A stretch of DNA of 7,191 nt from Candidatus Bathyarchaeota archaeon (GTDB taxonomy: Archaea > Thermoproteota > CALKCG01 > B24 > JAGTQN01): the NCBI GenBank assembly GCA_018396395.1, contig JAGTQN010000085.1, positions 1 through 7,191 on the forward strand, in the 5' to 3' direction. Positions 1 to 5,995 of the stretch are shown here, piece by piece. The notes under the pieces were generated by a model. The model worked only from the letters and a program-made list of their open reading frames with translations. It was not told the DNA's origin and ran no database searches. The position numbers and the translations under genes were made by a program. How positions within the stretch are numbered: position 1 is the first letter of the stretch; every line of letters begins with the position of its first letter.

Positions 1-62
1 AGCTATCCCCCTAAAGTTGACAACCTCGCAGGATGATAAAAAGACAGTCTGTATAATTCATA

Positions 63-74
63 GGTTTTAAAACC
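63..74. promoter_or_regulatory. Perfect 12-bp palindrome GGTTTTAAAACC upstream of the aminotransferase gene
   Basis: This is a perfect 12-bp palindrome with an AT core, ending 77 bp before the aminotransferase start at 152. The core TTTTAAAA could act as a TATA-like element, or the dyad could bind a dimeric regulator. Only the symmetry is visible. The assignment to the downstream gene is inferred from position. The rest of 1-151 shows no recognisable gene. Confidence 0.3.
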
Positions 75-151
75 GTAAGACTTTTCTAGGTTGAAGGACA
101 TATGTAGTCATTTCTAGTCGCCATGAAGGCGAAAAAAGGTATGAGTCCCCC

Positions 152-1321
152 ATGTCTCGAAAAAAGATCCTCATGATACCTGGTCCTAGTGAAACCTATC
201 CTGAAGCCCTTGCAGTCATGGCAGAGCCGACCAAGGCCCATTATGGCTCAGAATGGGGCGAGATCTACAGGGAAACCTGTAATAACCTCAAAAAGCTCTT
301 CAATACTAATGGTGATGCCTTCATCATCACTGGCTCCGGAACCTCTGCCATGGAAATGTGTGTGGCAGGAATCGTAGAGCCAGGTGACAGAATCCTGAAC
401 CTAACGAATGGTTTCTTCGGCGAGCGTTTCGAAGAGATTATCATAAGCTACGGTGGAAAGCCCATCACAATCTCCGAGGATTATGGAAAACCTCTTTCCC
501 CGAGTTTGGTAAGGGAAGCCTTAGAGAAGGAAGGGAAAGTGAAGGCTGTTTGCATGGTTTATAACGAGACTTCCACGGGTGTCCTTAACCCTCTGAAGGA
601 AATCGCTGCCATTATGAGGGAATTTGAAGTTCCTCTTATTGTTGATGCTGTATCAGCCCTTGGGGGCATTGAAGTCGATATGGATGCCTGGGGCTTAAGC
701 CTAGCCTTCGCCAGTTCTCCGAAGGCCTTAGGAGCCCCTCCCGTTTTAGGACTAGTAGCCATCAGCCCTGAGGCTTGGGGAATAATGGAAAAAAGGAAGA
801 AACCTATCCAAGGATTCTATTTGAATCCCATGGTTTGGAGAAGATACGCCGAGAAATGGGGCTCTTGGGGACATCCCTATCCAACATCAACCTCTACCGC
901 CCTTATTTTGGGTTTGAAGAAGGCTTTGGAAATTGCCCTGAAGGAAGGCCTTGAAAACCGCTATAGAAGACATGAGACAGCCGCAAGGGCCATGAGGTCA
1001 GGCCTTAGGGCTATGGGGCTCAGACTTGTCGCTGAGGATGCCTTCGCCTCTCCAACTGTAACATCCTTCTGGATTCCAGAAGGTATCGATGATATTAGGC
1101 TCAGGAAATCCATGGATAAACGCCACGGCATCCTCGTTGGTGGTGGACTAGGAAGGCTCCAGGGTAAGATCATTAGGATTGGCCATATGGGACTTACAGC
1201 AAACGCTGAGTACATCCTTCCTACCTTGGAGGCGATAGAAGATGCCCTAAGGCTGCAGGGCTATAAGGTCGAAGAAAGCGGAGTTTCAGTAGCCAAGGAA
1301 GTTTTCCAAAGAAGTCTTTAA
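152..1321 (+). CDS. Class V PLP-dependent aminotransferase, alanine-glyoxylate / serine-pyruvate type
   Basis: The 389-aa product is full length for the family. It should transfer an amino group from a small amino acid (alanine or serine) to a keto acid such as glyoxylate or pyruvate, in the cytoplasm, using pyridoxal phosphate. Visible marks are the N-terminal PGPSE motif (residues 10-14), the H-Y-G-S motif at 30-33 that follows the substrate-binding segment, the glycine-rich cofactor loop GSGTSAME (61-68), Asp165 in VDAVSALGG (pyridine nitrogen contact), and the Schiff-base Lys191 in SSPKALGAPP. The C-terminal small domain ends with RIGHMG (346-351). The ATG at 152 puts the PGP motif at the normal distance from the N-terminus; no clear Shine-Dalgarno precedes it. 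The closely following DUF488 gene (93-bp gap) may be cotranscribed. Substrate choice (alanine-glyoxylate, serine-pyruvate or serine-glyoxylate) cannot be settled from sequence alone. Confidence 0.93.
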   Translation: MSRKKILMIPGPSETYPEALAVMAEPTKAHYGSEWGEIYRETCNNLKKLFNTNGDAFIITGSGTSAMEMCVAGIVEPGDRILNLTNGFFGERFEEIIISYGGKPITISEDYGKPLSPSLVREALEKEGKVKAVCMVYNETSTGVLNPLKEIAAIMREFEVPLIVDAVSALGGIEVDMDAWGLSLAFASSPKALGAPPVLGLVAISPEAWGIMEKRKKPIQGFYLNPMVWRRYAEKWGSWGHPYPTSTSTALILGLKKALEIALKEGLENRYRRHETAARAMRSGLRAMGLRLVAEDAFASPTVTSFWIPEGIDDIRLRKSMDKRHGILVGGGLGRLQGKIIRIGHMGLTANAEYILPTLEAIEDALRLQGYKVEESGVSVAKEVFQRSL

Positions 1322-1414
1322 AAAGGGAGCTAAGGAATCGCACAAACCTTCAAGCCTTTTTCATGTTAAGGAAACGCTTTTTACCGAAAGATTCCCAAGC
1401 ATCGAAGGAAGACC

Positions 1415-1993
1415 TTGGCCCATCGAAGGTTTTGGACCATCGGCTATGATTCCCTATCGAAGGAAGTCCTTCTAAAGGTTCTTAAAAAGAAGGGCATCCA
1501 GGTTGTTGTTGATGTAAGACGTTGGCCGACATCGAAGTATGAGGACTTTAGACGAGAGAGAATGGAAATTTGGCTTCATGAAGCCTGCATTGAATACATA
1601 TGGTTGGGTAAAGAGCTAGGAGGTTACAGATCTGGAGGCTATGAAGCCTTCATGGCATCGGAAGACTTCAGGAGGGGAATAGAAAAGCTCTTGGAATTGA
1701 TCCATGAGAAGAAAATTTGCCTTCTATGTCTCGAAAAGAATCCTCATTCTTGCCATCGATTCTTCATAGCTCTATACCTCTCGCGCCTAGGATTCGATGC
1801 CATTCACATTAATGCCGTACATTCTCCTAGGGTGAAAGGAAAAGGAAAGATTCATCAAAGCCTAAGGCCGAAAAGGCGGAGAGCATTCTCAGTAGTAGCC
1901 GATGCAACAGCAAAGGCATCTATGCCCTTGATTTCAGCCAAGGCCGAAAGAACCCTTCTAAGGTCTGAAGGTTCCGATTCAATGCCTCTATAA
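1415..1993 (+). CDS. DUF488 domain protein with unusual C-terminal extension
   Basis: This 192-aa protein belongs to the DUF488 family, which has no established biochemical role. The family pattern is clear: TIGYDS at residues 8-13, VDVRRWP at 32-38 (Asp33, Arg35), a segment IEYIWLGKELGGYR (59-72), GYEAFM (75-80), and the C-x-E-x5-C-H-R motif with Cys105, Glu107, Cys113, His114 and Arg115. The fold ends near residue 135. The start is TTG, preceded by a purine-rich GGAAGA about 5 nt upstream, and gives an N-terminus of the usual length. Residues 147-192 are antisense to the last 46 codons of the convergent tatD gene and look like low-complexity shadow sequence, so a stop codon may have been lost near residue 146 or the overlap is genuine. 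The 93-bp spacing from the aminotransferase permits an operon. Confidence 0.82.
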   Translation: MAHRRFWTIGYDSLSKEVLLKVLKKKGIQVVVDVRRWPTSKYEDFRRERMEIWLHEACIEYIWLGKELGGYRSGGYEAFMASEDFRRGIEKLLELIHEKKICLLCLEKNPHSCHRFFIALYLSRLGFDAIHINAVHSPRVKGKGKIHQSLRPKRRRAFSVVADATAKASMPLISAKAERTLLRSEGSDSMPL

Positions 1994-2598
1994 CGAACTG
2001 GAGAGTCCGTTTCAAGGAGAATCCTCTCTAAAGGAGTATTTCTGAGCGCCCTTCGATGTCCTTGGCTATATTCAGCAGCCGGTGTTGCTGAGATGAAGTA
2101 GCCCAGAGCTAATATATCCCTAAGGACCTTCACTGGACCGCTGTACCAGTGAAATACGGCCTTTTTGGCCCCAAGACCCTTGACAATTTCTAGGGCATCC
2201 TTCCATGCAGCCCTAGAATGGATAATAAGGGGCTTGTCATAGCTCTTTGCAATTTCCACAAGACGACTGAATACATGGAGCTGGCGATCCCTGTTCAAAG
2301 GGATGCGGTAATCTAGACCAACTTCTCCTATGGCTACGCTTCTCTCAATATTCTTTCGCAAAAATTCCTCCCAGTCGTTATTATGGTTTTCGAGTCCCCA
2401 AGGATGCATCCCCAAGGCTGGAAAAACATAGCCCCTATAAGCTTCTGCAAGCTCAAGGACCCTTCTGTTCGACACGATATCAGAGCCTACTGCAATGATG
2501 GCTATGATACCAACATCCCTTGCCCTTTCAAGGACCATTGGGAGATCCGAAACCTCATCTAGATGAGCATGGGTATCGATTAGGGAAAGTTTATCCAT
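1855..2598 (-). CDS. tatD: TatD-family metal-dependent hydrolase (putative 3'-5' DNase)
   Basis: The 247-aa product is a full-length TatD-type amidohydrolase-fold enzyme, expected to be a cytoplasmic metal-dependent deoxyribonuclease; family members act on DNA ends. Metal ligands appear in order: the DTHAHLD motif with His10 and His12, Glu92 in AIGEVGLDYR, His127 in IIHSRAAW, His150 in FHWYSG, and Asp198 in LLETDSPVR. The ATG start places the HxH motif at residues 10-12, as usual. No Shine-Dalgarno is evident, which fits a short leader: a TATA-like CTATAAAAAG lies 40-49 bp upstream. Its last 139 bp overlap the DUF488 frame on the opposite strand. Since TatD motifs and C-terminus are normal, this gene is the one under clear coding constraint in the overlap. 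Confidence 0.93.
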   Translation of the reverse strand: MDKLSLIDTHAHLDEVSDLPMVLERARDVGIIAIIAVGSDIVSNRRVLELAEAYRGYVFPALGMHPWGLENHNNDWEEFLRKNIERSVAIGEVGLDYRIPLNRDRQLHVFSRLVEIAKSYDKPLIIHSRAAWKDALEIVKGLGAKKAVFHWYSGPVKVLRDILALGYFISATPAAEYSQGHRRALRNTPLERILLETDSPVRYRGIESEPSDLRRVLSALAEIKGIDAFAVASATTENALRLFGLRL

Positions 2599-2637
2599 TA
2601 AGAATCGTCAAGGTGTAAGCAAATGAAGGGATTAAAG

Positions 2638-2647
2638 CTTTTTATAG
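2638..2647 (-). promoter_or_regulatory. TATA-like promoter element of tatD
   Basis: On the minus strand this reads CTATAAAAAG, a good archaeal TATA box. A start of transcription about 25 bp downstream would fall near 2615 and leave a leader of roughly 15-20 nt before the tatD ATG. This matches the absence of an obvious ribosome binding site. Assigned by motif and spacing only. Confidence 0.5.
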
Positions 2648-2689
2648 AAAGGCATTTCCCCGCCTACTTTCCGAAGCCATAATAAAGGC

Positions 2690-2699
2690 TAATATAAGC
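2690..2699 (+). promoter_or_regulatory. TATA-like promoter element of tRNA-Arg
   Basis: The sequence TAATATAAGC is centred about 27 bp before the first base of the mature tRNA-Arg, the standard archaeal TATA distance. It lies between the divergent tatD and tRNA genes, so the two transcription units have separate promoters in this 120-bp gap. Confidence 0.5.
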
Positions 2700-2721
2700 G
2701 AATAGAGTTAAAAATGAAAAC

Positions 2722-2835
2722 GGGCCCGTGGCGCAGAACATCCACCTAACATTTTCAAGGCTGGAAGGTGCGCAATCAGGACAGCGCGGCAGCCTCCTAA
2801 GCTGTAGGTCGTGGGTTCGAATCCCACCGGGCCCG
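2722..2835 (+). tRNA. tRNA-Arg (anticodon CCT) with a D-loop intron
   Basis: All arms fold. The acceptor stem is 2722-2728 with 2828-2834, with discriminator G2835. The D stem is GCGC (2731-2734) with GCGC (2784-2787). The anticodon stem is GCAGC/GCTGT (2789-2793, 2801-2805) around loop CTCCTAA, giving anticodon CCT at 2796-2798. The variable loop is AGGTC and the T arm is GTGGG-TTCGAAT-CCCAC. The D-loop is too long by 39 nt, explained by an intron at 2737-2775. After its removal the D-loop has A14, G15, G18-G19 and A21, and G15 can pair with C48. CCA is not encoded. The gene reads AGG codons. Confidence 0.93.
2737..2775 (+). other. 39-nt non-canonical intron in tRNA-Arg, position 15/16
   Basis: The 5-bp direct repeat GCGCA at 2731-2735 and 2770-2774 brackets the insertion and leaves the exact joint open from sequence identity alone. 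A bulge-helix-bulge reading resolves it. Exon GCGC (2731-2734) pairs with intron GCGC (2770-2773). A 3-nt bulge AGA (2735-2737) is cut after its second base, and a 3-nt bulge AAT (2774-2776) is cut after its second base. This yields intron 2737-2775 and restores G15. Outer and inner helices are weak (about 2 bp each), so the motif is relaxed. The intron is too short to encode anything. Confidence 0.75.
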
Positions 2836-2857
2836 CTTAATTTTTTAAGTGAATCCT
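2835..2857 (+). repeat. tRNA-Arg trailer, left copy of a 23-bp inverted repeat; probable terminator
   Basis: This begins at the discriminator base of tRNA-Arg. It matches 21 of 23 positions of the trailer of tRNA-Val on the opposite strand (4788-4810). It contains a T6 run inside a small CTTAA/TTAAG dyad, so it could end tRNA transcription. The shared part continues past the T-run with AAGTGAATCCT, which a simple terminator would not need. The acceptor 3' strand next to it is also similar (CGGGCCC versus CCGGCCC), so the repeat could be an old attachment core. Confidence 0.7.
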
Positions 2858-2950
2858 AAAAAATAGAATTAATTGATATGTTTCCTCTCTAATTGATGGG
2901 TATGGGGGCTAAGTATGAACTCGTCTCTAAATTCCGTATCTTAAATGTAT

Positions 2951-2976
2951 CGCTCATATAAAGCTGATGATACATG
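2951..2976 (+). repeat. Left terminal inverted repeat of the IS1595-type element
   Basis: It starts CGCTCATATAAAGCTGATG and matches the reverse complement of 3910-3935 at 25 of 26 positions (one A/G difference at the 20th base). Confidence 0.88.
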
Positions 2977-3002
2977 GAGTGATTTTTTCTTATTGAGCAT
3001 AC

Positions 3003-3932
3003 ATGGACATAAATTCTTTTATGCCCTCCGAGGAGGAGTGTGCCCTCGTCTTGAGGGATGTTAGGTGGCGGGAGGGTGTCTGCTGTCCCAGGTGTGGTTC
3101 TCACAGCGTTGTCAAGCATGGGAGGCATCTGAAAGTCTATCAGCGCTACCTCTGTAAGGGTTGTGGTCAGCACTTCAACGATAGGACAGGGACTCAGTTT
3201 GATGACTCTAAGCTACCCCTTCGGGTGTGGTTCTTCATAGCCTTCCTCATGCAGTACCAAGTATCGGTTAAGGAGATAGCGAAGACTGCCAAAATCAGCT
3301 ACCTAACCGCCTTCAACAGAACGAAAATGTTGAGGAGAAGCCTCCACCGAAGCCAGCTCCGAGAGAAGATGAAGGGCATAGTGGAGCTGGACGAGGTCTA
3401 CGTTACCGCTGGGTTGAAGGGAAAGCAGGATCTTAAGCGTTCACCAAGGGTCAGAGGCTTAAAGGTGAGGGGACGCGGAACCTACAAGACGGATAAGCCG
3501 CCCATAATGGGCATGGTGGAGAGAGGCGGGGCGGTGAGGATCATACCCGCATCAGATGTGAGAGGGCGAACTGCTCTTAGGAGGGTTATGAAGCACATCG
3601 ACGATGAGGCGGAGGCCATATACACTGACGAATACCCCGCATACCACATCTTAGACGGATTCTGCAATCACCAGACTGTAAACCACAGCCAAGGAGAATA
3701 CGCTAGGGGCGGCGGCATCCACATCAACACCGTCGAAGCCGAGTTCTCAGTCTTCAGACCGTGGATGTCAACGTACCGAGGCATCTCAAAAGAGAAACTA
3801 TACCTCTACCGCGCCCAATATAACTTCCTCAGAAACACAAGGGAGGAGGACAGAGCTAGAAGAGCCGCAGCCATAGCGATCAGCCACCCCACAAACATAG
3901 AGCAATACTCATGTACCATCAGCTTTATATGA
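3003..3932 (+). CDS. IS1595-family (ISXO2-like) DDE transposase
   Basis: This 309-aa transposase would cut and rejoin the ends of its own element. An N-terminal zinc ribbon is marked by Cys28-x2-Cys31 (CCPRC) and Cys51-x2-Cys54 (CKGC). A helix-turn-helix-like stretch follows at about 72-110 (VSVKEIAKTAKISYLTAFNR region). The ISXO2-like catalytic domain shows Asp130 in VELDEVYV, Asp209 in IYTDEYPAYH, and Glu245 in HINTVEAEFSVFR. The downstream segment RPWMSTYRGIS (252-262) is typical of the family. Start ATG at 3003 lies 26 bp inside the left repeat and gives a complete zinc ribbon. The stop codon falls inside the right terminal repeat, so the last residues are encoded by the repeat. Length and motifs are intact. 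Confidence 0.93.
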   Translation: MDINSFMPSEEECALVLRDVRWREGVCCPRCGSHSVVKHGRHLKVYQRYLCKGCGQHFNDRTGTQFDDSKLPLRVWFFIAFLMQYQVSVKEIAKTAKISYLTAFNRTKMLRRSLHRSQLREKMKGIVELDEVYVTAGLKGKQDLKRSPRVRGLKVRGRGTYKTDKPPIMGMVERGGAVRIIPASDVRGRTALRRVMKHIDDEAEAIYTDEYPAYHILDGFCNHQTVNHSQGEYARGGGIHINTVEAEFSVFRPWMSTYRGISKEKLYLYRAQYNFLRNTREEDRARRAAAIAISHPTNIEQYSCTISFI

Positions 3933-3935
3933 GCG
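3910..3935 (-). repeat. Right terminal inverted repeat of the IS1595-type element
   Basis: Read on the minus strand it begins CGCTCATATAAAGCTGATG and pairs with 2951-2976 with one mismatch. It overlaps the last codons of the transposase gene and marks the point where the recombinase frame is broken. Confidence 0.88.
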
Positions 3936-4774
3936 TAAGCCCTAAGCACGTAGGGCCTCCAATTAAATCCAGCCCTCAAAATTGCCTCTTTAACATCCCT
4001 CGTCACAAGAGTGGTCCTCAAAAACCTGTTCTTTTTAACCCCTCTAGGATCAAAGCCAAGCAGTGGAGAATCCTTGCTCAGCTCCTCACCCTGTTTAACT
4101 CGCTCCTCCAAATACTCTTTAATGCAGGTTATTGTTTGCTGCGGAACAAAGGTGAAGTACTGGTGTCTTGCCTTGCTTAGGCTTTTCCTGATCATAAGCA
4201 TCGACGGGGTCTTGGTGAATTCTATTCCGTCCGCTCTTATTTCAGCCTCAACAAAGTCGCCTAGCCTTAAGCCGTCGCTTCCATCATAGTTTCCGATGGA
4301 TTCAGGCCTTAACCCGCTGAAAGCCATAAGGGCTATTGAAACCCTTCCTCTGGGCGTGGCCATTCTTAGGATTCTGTCAAGCTCCTCCTTGTTTGGCACG
4401 CGTTCATTGGCTATTCTCGGCGTGTCGGACTCGCCCCTAATGTTAACCTTAAGCTTGACGTTAACGCCGTTGTAGGAAAGCCAGCTGTTAAGAACTTTCT
4501 TAAACCTAGCCAAGTAGGAGCCAGCCTTCCCTTCTCTTTCCATTCTGCGGATAAAGTCTGTGAAGTCGTCCCTGAAAGCCTTGGTCTTGGACACCTTAAG
4601 AATCGCCTTAGGATCAGTCCTGTTAAGCTCGCAGTAGAAACCCAAAGTCCTAAGATAGACAGTCGCAGTAACAATGGACTTAGCGGCCAAATTCTCAAAC
4701 CAGCGCCTGACATCCGCATCCTCAAGCAAATAAGCGTACTTAGCTTTCTTCTCCGTCAATTTATGGGAAGGCAT
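3936..4774 (-). pseudogene. Tyrosine recombinase/integrase, 3' end lost at an IS insertion
   Basis: Residues 1-280 are native recombinase sequence. The frame then continues through the IS for 42 meaningless codons to a stop at 3806. A helical N-terminal DNA-binding domain spans about 15-120. The catalytic domain follows, with the first catalytic arginine Arg156 in AFSGLRPESIGN, Lys201 in SLSKARHQYFTF, and the archaeal-type box II RPYVLRAY (Arg273, Arg278). The box III residue and the nucleophilic tyrosine should lie roughly 40-70 residues further on and are missing, so the product should be inactive. The ATG at 4774 lies 36 bp downstream of tRNA-Val on the same strand, the classic position of an integrase beside its tRNA attachment site. 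A 19-codon tail on the far side of the IS (minus strand, 2949 down to 2889, LETSSYLAP) might be the old C-terminus but is not convincing. Confidence 0.85.
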
Positions 4775-4787
4775 GTTCCAATATTTA

Positions 4788-4810
4788 AGGATTCACTTAA
4801 AAATTTAAGT
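4788..4810 (-). repeat. tRNA-Val trailer, right copy of the 23-bp inverted repeat; probable terminator
   Basis: Read on the minus strand this starts at the discriminator base of tRNA-Val and agrees with the tRNA-Arg trailer at 21 of 23 positions, in inverted orientation. It holds a gapped palindrome CACTTAAA-AA-TTTAAGTG (4793-4810 on plus) with a T5 run on the transcribed strand, suitable for termination. It lies 13 bp before the recombinase start codon. Confidence 0.7.
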
Positions 4811-4912
4811 GGGCCGGGCCGGATTCGAACCGGCGACCTCCGCGGTGTGAGCACGGTGTCCTTGTCGTGCTAGCTAAATGCTTAGCGCCCTAACCAGCTA
4901 GACTACCGGCCC
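4810..4912 (-). tRNA. tRNA-Val (anticodon CAC) with an intron before the anticodon stem
   Basis: The acceptor stem is GGGCCGG (4906-4912) with CCGGCCC (4811-4817), with discriminator A at 4810. The D arm is GTCT-AGCTGGTTA-GGGC and contains the invariant GG. The anticodon stem is CCGTG (4852-4856) with CGCGG (4840-4844) around loop CTCACAC, anticodon CAC at 4847-4849. The variable loop is AGGTC and the T arm is GCCGG-TTCGAAT-CCGGC. Between the D stem and anticodon stem are 29 extra bases, read as an intron. CCA is not encoded. The gene reads GUG codons. Confidence 0.92.
4857..4885 (-). other. 29-nt intron in tRNA-Val near position 26/27
   Basis: Removing 29 nt leaves G26 followed by the anticodon stem CCGTG. 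The joint is ambiguous by one base (4857-4885 or 4856-4884). I could not build a standard bulge-helix-bulge at either choice. Instead the intron offers other pairings: AGCACG with CGTGCT across the 3' junction, CTAGCT of the D arm with AGCTAG of the intron, and an internal GCTAA/TTAGC hairpin. The boundaries are therefore less certain than for tRNA-Arg. Confidence 0.65.
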
Positions 4913-5861
4913 AAGATGGAAGTGAATCGAAGGTTTCTAACTACACACCATTTCAAAATAGGAAAATTGAAAAATAAAAAGCTTCGCCTCTATTACAGCT
5001 TAAGGAAGATAAAGTGAACGAAAGGAAATCGGAGCGAATGGAATAAAAACCTACAGAATTTCATCTAAGAGAAGCTCTTCGGATCAATAGGAACCTCCTT
5101 TAGCTGTCGAATAGTTCACTTGAATTTTAAACGTTTATAGTATGAAACTGAATGCCCTTATCTTAATTATGAAGTCGTTTATGCCATTAAAGATCATGGA
5201 ATTTTCCTATTATTAAATCTCTTAAAAAGTTTACTCTTAAAGATTTCATCGTCACCTCTAGCAAATATTAACTTCTTAACCTTTAAGAAAGCATCTACAA
5301 GTTAATTCCTTAACTAAACAAGCTTCTTTCGGCTACCTTCAAATTTTCCCAGATTATTCATCTAGAAAACAATTTTTAATTACCAAACGCCGCATATATA
5401 GGGATATTTCTATCTAATTCTTCAGATACGTTGTTATTAGATTTCGGACTTACTACCTATAGAATAAAATAGTGAAGGGATAAGTTACAATAGTCACTAG
5501 CCATAGATCCTGAAGACGACTTTCATACCTAGAGCATCGGAGAACCAATTAGATTAGATAATGAAATATAGTCAAGACAATCACTAAATGAATAATTTTC
5601 TTCTGGAGATGGATTATTGAGAACCTTGAGCCTAATCTTAAATTATTCGAATAATTAATGCCATTATTATAGTTATATCGCTTCTGAGGCATGGCTGAAA
5701 ACCTCTAAATAAGAAAGGTAAAGAAGGCTATTTTGAATGAAAGCACCAATCGCCACCTATTCATAGGATTTATTCGACCTTCTTCGAGGTTTAATGGATT
5801 CGAAGTCTGATAAGCATTTTTAATCTATATGCGTGGTCATTTCATCTTGCTTACATTTAGG
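4913..5861. other. AT-rich intergenic stretch without recognisable genes
   Basis: This stretch of about 950 bp has no open frame of useful length in any frame, no tRNA or rRNA fold that I can see, and no tandem repeat. It is clearly richer in A and T than the flanking genes. A small dyad AAGAG-AAG-CTCTT sits at 5067-5079. The motif AAGTGAATC, also found in the tRNA trailers, recurs at 4920-4928 just upstream of tRNA-Val. Possible TATA-like stretches are common here simply because of base composition. It may be decayed element DNA, but nothing in it shows that. Confidence 0.6.
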
Positions 5862-5954
5862 ATGAGAATGCAAGACGAGGATAGAATAGGCGAAAAATGT
5901 GAAGGCATGGAAGGCGAATCGATGCTGTACGGGAAGGATGACAATGACCTATAA
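5862..5954 (+). CDS. Possible 30-codon small ORF, acidic, unknown
   Basis: The frame starts MRMQDEDRIGEKCEGMEGES and ends at a TAA, giving an acidic, methionine-rich 30-aa peptide. A TATA-like stretch (TTTTTAATCTATATG, about 5817-5831) precedes it at a plausible distance. The sequence GGATGAG lies just before the second ATG (5868) but is too close for a good ribosome binding site. I recognise no family. It could be a leader peptide for the downstream membrane-protein gene, or chance. Confidence 0.18.
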   Translation: MRMQDEDRIGEKCEGMEGESMLYGKDDNDL

Positions 5955-5975
5955 TGGCTTAGGTTTCGGACACAA

Positions 5976-5995
5976 AGACTTAAAGCTTAAAGTCT
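5976..5995. promoter_or_regulatory. Gapped palindrome and TATA-like core upstream of the small membrane protein gene
   Basis: AGACTT (5976-5981) and AAGTCT (5990-5995) form a 6-bp dyad around AAAGCTTA. The core TTAAAGCTTAAAG is a reasonable archaeal TATA element, about 35-45 bp before the TTG start at 6027. If the TATA role is right, a regulator bound to the dyad would block the promoter. Seen as symmetry only; the function is inferred. Confidence 0.35.

Larger units (their letters stand above)
2951..3935 (+). mobile_element. Complete IS1595-type insertion sequence (about 985 bp)
   Basis: The element is bounded by near-perfect 26-bp terminal inverted repeats and carries one transposase gene that fills almost all of it. 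Its right end cuts into the tyrosine recombinase gene read from the other strand: the native recombinase frame stops at the IS boundary. The 8-bp flanks expected to be duplicated by this family do not match (AAATGTAT on the left, TAAGCCCT on the right). This points to a deletion or rearrangement next to one end after insertion. The transposase is intact, so the element may still be active. Confidence 0.88.

Noticed and set aside
2796..2800. Canonical anticodon-loop intron (37/38) in the tRNA genes
   Set aside because: Both anticodon stem-loops are intact and of normal length. The extra bases lie in the D-loop and before the anticodon stem.
2889..3173. 94-codon minus-strand frame across the IS left end
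   Set aside because: Most of it is antisense to the transposase zinc-ribbon region and passes through the terminal repeat. Only its last 19 codons lie outside the IS, and those are discussed separately.
2943..3943. 8-bp target-site duplication around the IS1595-type element
   Set aside because: The flanks AAATGTAT and TAAGCCCT do not match, and small shifts of the boundary do not create a match.
3911..4289. Plus-strand frames of about 90 codons over the recombinase
   Set aside because: They are antisense shadows of a gene with recognisable catalytic motifs on the minus strand, and show no family features.
4411..4725. 104-codon minus-strand frame inside the recombinase
   Set aside because: Same strand but a different frame from the recombinase, which carries the conserved motifs. 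Composition is typical of an out-of-frame shadow.
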